Of a stretch of DNA of 64,000 nucleotides, positions 57,420-64,000 are shown piece after piece. The DNA is taken from assembly GCF_963678635.1 (NCBI RefSeq), contig NC_087071.1, positions 26,585,378-26,649,377 on the forward strand. Direction: 5' to 3'. Under the pieces are notes generated by a model, which saw nothing but the letters and a program-made list of their open reading frames with translations, was not told the origin of the DNA and did not search any database. Position numbers and translations under genes: made by a program. How positions within the stretch are numbered: the stretch's first letter is position 1; each line of letters begins with the position of its first letter. The stretch comes from Symsagittifera roscoffensis. Taxonomy: Eukaryota > Xenacoelomorpha > Acoela > Convolutidae.

Positions 57420-60400
57420 TTGCTTGTGACGCAAACTTATGACCAAAACAGGGTCTTTCTACTGATTTGGCAAAGCTCGGAAAATCAATTTGATCAATCT
57501 TTAAAAAAATTGTCCAAACGACTGTTATGTCTTAAACCTTCACAACATTGGCAAATTGATGTGTTCCGTCTGTCAATTCAAAAAAAATAACCCTAACACT
57601 TTTTCAGATTTTGTGTCACAAAAACGTCTACCGTATCCTTGGCTTACCAACTTTTTCCAATTTTGTTTATCAGCGACTATAAAACCACCTCAAGTACGCC
57701 AAATTAAGTGCCGTTGTTGGACAGACAAACTTAGGAAGCAATTCTGCATATGCAGCAAATCGGTGTAAGTCTACTTCACAGAGGTTTAATTAGTTGCAAA
57801 AACTTGGAACAGACTGAAATAATTCAAAAGAGTAATCTACCAATTTGGAGCAAATTTTGCATGCAAATTCAAAATTTTACGTGACCTTGAGACATCCTAT
57901 CTGTCTGTAAAAAACTTTTGCATGCAAAATTTTTCTGAAATAGGTCATTTGTTCTTTTTAAGTAATTTTGTCTGCTCCAATTTTTTGCAAGTCTCTATTT
58001 AGCTTTGAAAAAACTTATCGGACAACATATTAAATTTCTGAAATAATTCTGACCTTGAGACCGTGAAAAAGAATTATGAAAAGAGAACCGAATTTTTGGG
58101 GAAGGTTCTCATGCTTGAACGACCGAATGCTTGCAAAATTTCAACCAATCAAAATCGCTAAGCGTTTCTATTGGCTAAATGCCTTTCTCACAAAATCGAA
58201 GTCAATATTAACAGAAAATGTATTAAATCAGTGGAAAAACATCAAAAATATTACAAATCGCGGGTTACAACCGCATTACTATTCAGATAATCATCAAGGT
58301 TATTGAGTTCAAAATCATAAGAGTTTTTCAGTCTTGAAAGCTCATCTGTTTGTTATCTAATCGGTCAATATTAAAACTAATGGCCTGGTTTTATTTTCTT
58401 ACTTTGAGATTTTTGCAATTTACTTCGAGATTTTGATTACTCAATTCTGATTGGCTGAAAGTAAGCTACAAATATTTTCAAGCATTCGGTCCTTCAAGCT
58501 TGAGGGACGTCACCCGATTTTTTGAAATTGCTTTTGAACTGTCAAAAGAGCAAACTAAATTGATTGCGCTTTTTTATAGGTCAGATTTTTTAATATAACT
58601 TCAAGCCCTCAACTTTCAAACAACTTTTATTCAGCAGCAATCTGACATGCAATTTGTCAATTGAAAAGAACTCATAAAACGCCCGCAAGAAGGCAAATGC
58701 GAAACTTCAGAGAACTAGTTCTAATTCGTTTCAGATTGAAGGTCAAATTGTTTCAAGACTTTAAAATTTTGTCCAATAAATTTTTTGAAAGCTATAACAC
58801 ATCCAAATAAGCAATTGATGCAAAACAGGACGCATAATATTGGTTTAGGAGGCTTCCAACAACTACGCTTACAAGATCTGATTATTTCACCACCGAAGCC
58901 GCCCAAAATCCAATTTATTTCATATTTACCTTTTGCGTACATGGAAACAAAGTTTCTTTCTGGTTACACTCAGGGAAGCGATATTTTGTTGCATTTTGAA
59001 CTGATTAAAATCAAGTAAATCAAGCTGTTGAAAAAATTGATTGAATTTGATCACCTGCTCGATTTTAGGCAGTTGGAATATGGTTAGCCATTTGATCTCA
59101 ATCATTTTCAATCAACATTTTGATCCAAGTTTGTCCTCATGAAAGCGCCATCCGAGAAACTTAATCAACCTAAGAAAAAAAACTTATTCGTTGTAAAGAG
59201 GCCAATCATTTTTCAAATAAGTTTTTGCACGAGCATAATTTGTTAGAAAATATCATTAATTTGTCGATTTGTCTATAATTCTTTACTGTCAGAAAACTTA
59301 ATCAATAGTCTGATTAGCTGCCATTGTTGATTTAAAATTGTTCATTAAAAAGTAACTACGTAAGAATCGAGGCCTTTCATCAATCTCCCTTTAGGTATTT
59401 TTACCACATTAACGTTAATAAAGGAAACGGGGAAAGGTAATCCGACCCCCGCATTCCGTTGACGCCATCGTGTCATCATCACTGATTCCGAGGTCAGAAA
59501 AAGCAGGAAACGAAATCGAAATCTTATTAAATCTACAGAGTTTTCTCTATAATAGAATTTTCTCGCTTGATTCAATTAGAACATAGAACCATGAACCAGT
59601 TTAACTTTGATTTAGTTAGATGGGGTTTAATATGAACTGCAAAAAGACCAGAGTTTTATTTATTGTCATAAAAAAGCGGTTCCTAAGACTTTAATTGAAA
59701 TTGTGTAAGCTTGGTTGCTCGAGCAATGTCATATGATTTTGATACGTAGAAATTCAATTTTTATTTTTCGGGAAACAAAACATTTCGGATCTTTTTGGGG
59801 AAACAAGATTTTGTGCTGGTCGGCTAGATCACCCGTCGACAACTTTGCCGATATCCCCTGCTGTGTTACGTACTCTCAATTTCTTGTATTTTTGGCAGCG
59901 CTCTTACCAGTGATACAAGATATGGTAAGAAGAGAACACAGAAGTGATCGCTATATGGTGCTGAACACGTTTGCTTGTATTAATCAAATGGCTTCCTCTC
60001 TCCTTTCCCGCAATTGCTAAAAAATGAAGGGAAACAAGAAAAAAAAGAGGAATTGAGTGAAGAATCCCTGTTTCTGCTTTTCACTTCCTTTAATGGTAAT
60101 CTGGCCTAATCCGTGGGCGCTGATTCGCTTGATTCACTTCAAGGAAAAAAAATGCAATGACGCAAGTAACAGAAAAAAAATGAAACAAATGAAAAAATTT
60201 AATGGTACAACGTATAGCAGCAGGGGCAAGAAACGCTTGTAGAATATATAAAAATAAATTCACGTTCCACATACCTGATAACAAGCGCAATCGAAATAAT
60301 TCATTTTTCTTCTTAGTAGAGTTCTTATTTTTACGAAGACAAGCTATACGGATCGTGGTATTTTGTTAACATTCCGAATTCCCTCACTTTTTATTTGTCA

Positions 60401-61297
60401 ACTAACAACAAAATAACAGGGACCGTTTCCTGTATTCAATATTAGATACCCCCTCGCGCCCAAAACGCCCACAAGATTTTATTATTCTCGAGCTCAAGAA
60501 ATAGAAGGCAAAAAGAGCAATAATTATATTTATCAATTTTCAGCCTTCAGCCCGAAGGAAACTATCTAAATCCCAATTCTGCTCGTATTTGAAGATATTA
60601 CCTTTTCTAATCAGTATTTCTTCTTTGTCTATTTTAAAACCCAATCCATCAAACGCGTAGTTGTCGTGTATTAGAGCGAGTCGTTGGGATTAATTGGCCC
60701 AGCACGTTCATTTTATTTTCTTTCTTAATTTCACCACTCGTTTATCTTCTTTTTAACTTTCCAAAGTTCAACTTGAACCATTTTTATTTTTTCTCCTGCT
60801 ACAACAAGGTAGGCATGACCATTTGGAAAAACAACGCAATAAGATAGATATATCAGCTCTATGATCCCACACTACTTCAAACTTAAGTTAAGAATTTCGA
60901 AACTTGATTTACAAATTCAATCCATTAGTGAACAAAAAACTGTATTTTAATCCACTGATTTTAACATTTCGGTCGAAACCTTGACTTTGTGCCAAATCAA
61001 TACAAAAACAATGCCAAAACATCTAAACTTCAAACTGATATAAATTAAAGTTGGTTCGATTCAAGTTTTTAACTAGGTGGACACTTAAAGTTAAAAATAG
61101 CTATATTTTTTATTAAACGAACGAAATTTTTCGTTTTGGCCATGCTTTAAATGAGCAGTTTTGCAATACAGCTCATGGTGAAAGCATAAAAACACTAGAT
61201 AAAAAGCAACAAGAAACTAGCCGGAAGTTTTTGCAGCAAAAAAGGAAACTTGGACCCGCATAATAGTGATTTATTTTAGGAGGCCATAACTCAAAAT
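57420..61297. other. Intergenic DNA right of the satellite
   Basis: AT-rich; open frames here are short and show no domains. The one structure found is the inverted-repeat element at 58105-58510. The region 58520-61290 has nothing I can support; 59400-59520 is a small GC-richer patch of unknown nature. Confidence 0.5.
58105..58510. mobile_element. Inverted-repeat (MITE-like) element
   Basis: Left arm CTTGAACGACCGAATGCTTG (58114-58133) matches the reverse complement of the right arm near 58478-58498, where the right strand reads CAAGCATTCGGTCCTTCAAG. A second matching block, CCAATCA with flanking T/A, pairs 58144-58150 with 58450-58456. The arms are about 50-60 bp with an indel. No target duplication could be recognised, so the ends are approximate. 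Confidence 0.55.
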
Positions 61298-61678
61298 CAG
61301 GGGCGGATCTAGGATTTTCTCTTTGTCGACATTTTTCGACAAAATCAGGGGGCGGATCTAGGATTTTCTCTTTGTCAACTTTGTCGACATTTTTTTTTTA
61401 GGTCGACATCGAAAATTTTGAAAAAACAGTCCAAAAAGGCGTTTTTAAGGACTTTTTGGAAAAATTAAACCAAAAAATCGCGTTTTTTTGGCGCGCGCTC
61501 CCCCCTCAAATTAGTATATATCGGCGCCCAAGGCGCCTTTAGAAAAATTTTACGGTCGGTCGGCCAAAAATGGATTTCTTAAAAAGTACCAAAGGGGGAC
61601 CCTTTGGGTCGGCTGGGGGTCGAATCCCTGAAGAGTAGGTCCACCCCCCGCTCCCCCCCCCCCCTAAATCCACCACTG
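61298..61678 (+). mobile_element. hAT-type MITE with 8-bp target-site duplication
   Basis: The left end CAGGGGCGGATCTAGG and the reverse complement of the right end, CAGTGGTGGATTTAGG, form terminal inverted repeats. Flanking CTCAAAAT at 61290-61297 and again at 61679-61686 is a perfect 8-bp target duplication, the hAT size. The 381-bp body has no coding; its left end is internally duplicated (GGCGGATCTAGGATTTTCTC at about 61303 and 61353), and the right side holds a poly-C stretch. Confidence 0.88.
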
Positions 61679-61858
61679 CTCAAAATGTTGTTAAATTTTA
61701 ACAATCAACCAAATTTCTATGATTTTCTCTGAATGTACTAGTTGAATATTTAGCATCACTTTTTTGACCATTTATATAAATGAAAACTAGCTCAGAAAAA
61801 GCGCATCTCAACAGTAAAATGCTTTACCGGCTGACACTTCTGTAATTTTTGATTGCAG

Positions 61859-61961
61859 GAACTTCTTTAATATCACAATCTCTCAGCCAAAATGATGTCC
61901 AGTCTCAGATGTGCCAGCAGTGCTGCTCTCTTGTTCTCTCTCGCAGCTGTCTCCTTCTCAT
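61859..61961 (+). CDS. First coding exon of a second gene: signal peptide
   Basis: Acceptor TTTTTGATTGCAG at 61858 precedes a short leader and ATG at 61892. The exon encodes 23 residues, MMSSLRCASSAALLFSLAAV then SFS, a typical signal peptide with small residues at the expected cleavage position. Donor TCAT/GTAAGT, phase 1. The upstream acceptor means at least one 5' non-coding exon lies to the left. The product cannot be named; a secreted or membrane protein is inferred. Confidence 0.7.
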
Positions 61962-62042
61962 GTAAGTTACATTTTTTATTTTTGAGACAATGTTTTGATT
62001 ATAAGATGTGAAGTTTTCTACAATTCAGTTGTGTTGTTTCAG

Positions 62043-62059
62043 ATCCACGACACCCGATG
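62043..62059 (+). CDS. 17-nt microexon of the second gene
   Basis: TTGTGTTGTTTCAG is followed by ATCCACGACACCCGATG and then GTAAGT. It joins in phase to the signal-peptide exon to give YPRHPM and leaves phase 0. Both splice sites are strong, which is the main support. No continuation exon was recognised before 64000. Confidence 0.6.
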
Positions 62060-64000
62060 GTAAGTCAAAATTTTTTAAATTTTTTTACTTTTGTATCTTG
62101 TTTTATGAAGAAGTTTGCGGTTATTTGTACAACCAAGGTTGCCAAAATATAGCAAAAATTCTATTTTGACGAGGCTTGGGGTGTAGATTTGATAGAGGCG
62201 GAGCATTGAGTAGAATGTTCCGACCACAGTAATTTATTTTTAAGAAATCAAAAACCAAAAAACTTTTTTTGAAATCGCAAAACAAGGCTATTTTATATTT
62301 CGTCTTCCTAACTTACTGTATTGTTTTAAAACAGTAACTGGATGAGGTAATAAAATGTAACAAGAAAATATAAAAACTGATTAACAATGATCAACCTGTG
62401 GTATAATTATATTGAAGAGGAGAGGTCAGCCTCTCCGAAAAGTTCGTTTAATTTATTCCTATTCACTCAACTTTATCGAAACCAAGATGCAATTTATGAT
62501 CCAAGTTACGACCAATAGGGCTTCAACATGATACTACACTTGATAGTACACATTTCGAGAATGGTCTGTACAAAGCAGTTCGACACTCTCATGGTTTTGA
62601 AAAAACTACCCTCACTGAAAAATTTGAGTTTGAAATCGATTTTGATCGATTTTCAAACAGATGGTATACCATATAAAAATTTATTTGCAGCAGCCCATTT
62701 ACTTCCGTATATTAACTTAGAAAAGATTGAAACGGACTTTTACAATTTAAAAAAAAACTATTTTTTGCTTACAAAAATTAAAAAAAAACTGAACGGATTT
62801 TCGCAAATCATTAAAACCCATCAAAATCTCCATAGAATTGAAAAATATTCTTATTTCAATGTTTGTACTAAAAAAATTTCCATCAGAGCAGCTACAGAGA
62901 CAGATTATTTAGAATAAAGATTTTGTGGTGTTGACAGTTTGCGTATTAGTTTTACTCATAGTTTCTTCTTGGCCAAACATCAACACGAAAATTCCTGTGA
63001 AAAGCATACGTTACATTGTTTCCCCATTTTTCTCTATTGTTTGATATTCGAGAAACTCTGAATAATTTCTGTAAATAATCTGTATAAAACAATAAAAGAA
63101 AAAATTGGATAAAGTTGATTTAAACTAATTTATATCGATTTATTTGTTAGTAAAATCCGTAAGAAATTGAAAACAAAAAAATGCCGAAAACTGGATTTAT
63201 TTTGATTTTGAAATTGTTTGAAACTGATTTTTCAAGCTTCATTGTGTACCCTATTAAAACAGTTATATTTCAAATGGAATAGGTTTTTTTATTTGCTGCA
63301 GTATATGTATAAATTTTACTGCAATCCATTTATTGTCACTACGGGTAGATTCAGCCAAAATTTAAAAAATTGAGTTAAAGGCTTCATTTGGCCAACCAAT
63401 CGAACCTTGTGACACAGGTATTCATGGCGTTCAATCATGCTAGTATTCAACATGAGAACGTGGAAATATTGTACTCAAGAAATGCTTAAGATCATGGCAG
63501 CCTCCTCACTTAACTATAACTGAACAAAAGTGATTATAAACTAGTTGTTCACTTACGAACTAGCAAATTTATCATTGGAAATTTTATTCTGCTGCTAACA
63601 AGAAAACTTAGGCTGAAAAAACGCTCCTATTTTTAGTTTTAATGGAAAAAGTAAAAATGCAATTACAGCCAAAGTTTTTGAGATGGAAGGTTTTCCAAAA
63701 TCAGTTTTTTTTAATTTTCTATAAAATTTACAAAAAATAACTCGAGACCAAAGTCACATCCTCCTCACGATCCTCTCCTTCTTCACATCCCAAAGCAGTT
63801 TGGTGGAACTTAACTCCATTCTAAATTGGAGTTTCAGCCAATCAAAGTCGAGCATTTTACGCGTAGCGCTTAGCAAATTTAGTCCAAATTTAATGCTATG
63901 GAGTGGAAGATCCTAGTTTTTGGTCTATCTGTGAGGAAAGAGTGATAGACAACATGTTAACTTGAACCGTCTATAATCACCAAGAAATGGGTAAAAGTTA
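62060..64000. other. Intron or downstream region of the second gene
   Basis: Contains a GTTCCGACCA-family match at about 62195-62235, a perfect seven-base-pair hairpin GGAGAGG-TCAG-CCTCTCC at about 62418-62435, and an isolated open frame (62528-62917). No further exons were recognised. Confidence 0.45.
62528..62917 (+). CDS. Hypothetical 129-codon open frame
   Basis: An uninterrupted frame of 129 codons in about 70% AT DNA, rich in Leu, Lys and Ile. The C-terminal part (HRIEKYSYFNVCTKKISIR) looks more protein-like than its neighbours. No start context, domain or splice evidence supports it. It may be a fragment of a transposable-element protein or chance. I do not recognise it. Confidence 0.25.
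   Translation: MILHLIVHISRMVCTKQFDTLMVLKKLPSLKNLSLKSILIDFQTDGIPYKNLFAAAHLLPYINLEKIETDFYNLKKNYFLLTKIKKKLNGFSQIIKTHQNLHRIEKYSYFNVCTKKISIRAATETDYLE

Noticed and set aside
59345-59575. Minus-strand 76-codon frame in a GC-richer patch
   Set aside because: It looked protein-like in the middle, but I could not tie it to any family and saw no splice or repeat context.

Overview
The window is AT-rich, intron-bearing DNA from an invertebrate animal. It is dominated by one complete gene and a dense load of decayed transposable elements. The organism cannot be named from the sequence. Animal origin follows from the gene itself (seven Ig domains, one membrane span and a tyrosine pseudokinase, the PTK7/CCK4/Off-track/Lemon architecture), from GT-AG introns and from the repertoire of LINE, Penelope, Helitron and hAT debris.

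Main gene: a PTK7 homologue on the + strand. I placed 19 coding exons between 8381 and 44673. All intron phases agree and the joined reading frame is 3663 nt (1220 residues plus stop). The order is signal peptide, Ig1 to Ig7, transmembrane helix (about residues 785-805), a juxtamembrane segment and a pseudokinase. The pseudokinase has HKD for HRD and CAS for DFG, but keeps a canonical glycine loop and the beta3 lysine. The family acts in planar cell polarity and Wnt signalling as a catalytically poor co-receptor. A polyadenylation signal lies at 44855-44860.

Left flank, 1-8024: three degenerate retroelements. A minus-strand reverse transcriptase fragment (1-2202) is cut by the window edge and carries an internal direct duplication. 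A Penelope-like fragment with a GIY-YIG endonuclease occupies 3217-4385. A LINE-like pseudogene with a PHD finger, reverse transcriptase motifs and a C-terminal restriction-like endonuclease domain occupies 5165-8024 and ends about 350 bp upstream of exon 1.

Introns (8730-44450) hold most of the repeats. Three Helitron-like copies (14550-15509, 15528-17436, 33574-35319) carry internal arrays of roughly 165-bp units. A second Helitron-like 3' end lies at 22508-22529. There is a composite element with an internal tRNA-like module and a GCGAAGC palindrome tail, a CR1/L2-type LINE fragment (26215-27045, minus), a GC-richer reverse transcriptase fragment (37735-39420), a foldback element (11640-12260) and several dispersed families.

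Right flank: repeat-derived DNA (44861-51371), then a tandem array of about 27 copies of a roughly 225-bp unit (51372-57419), an inverted-repeat element (58105-58510), a hAT-type MITE with an 8-bp target duplication (61298-61678), and the first exons of a second gene encoding a signal peptide followed by a 17-nt microexon (61859-62059). That gene runs out of the window or into sequence I could not resolve.
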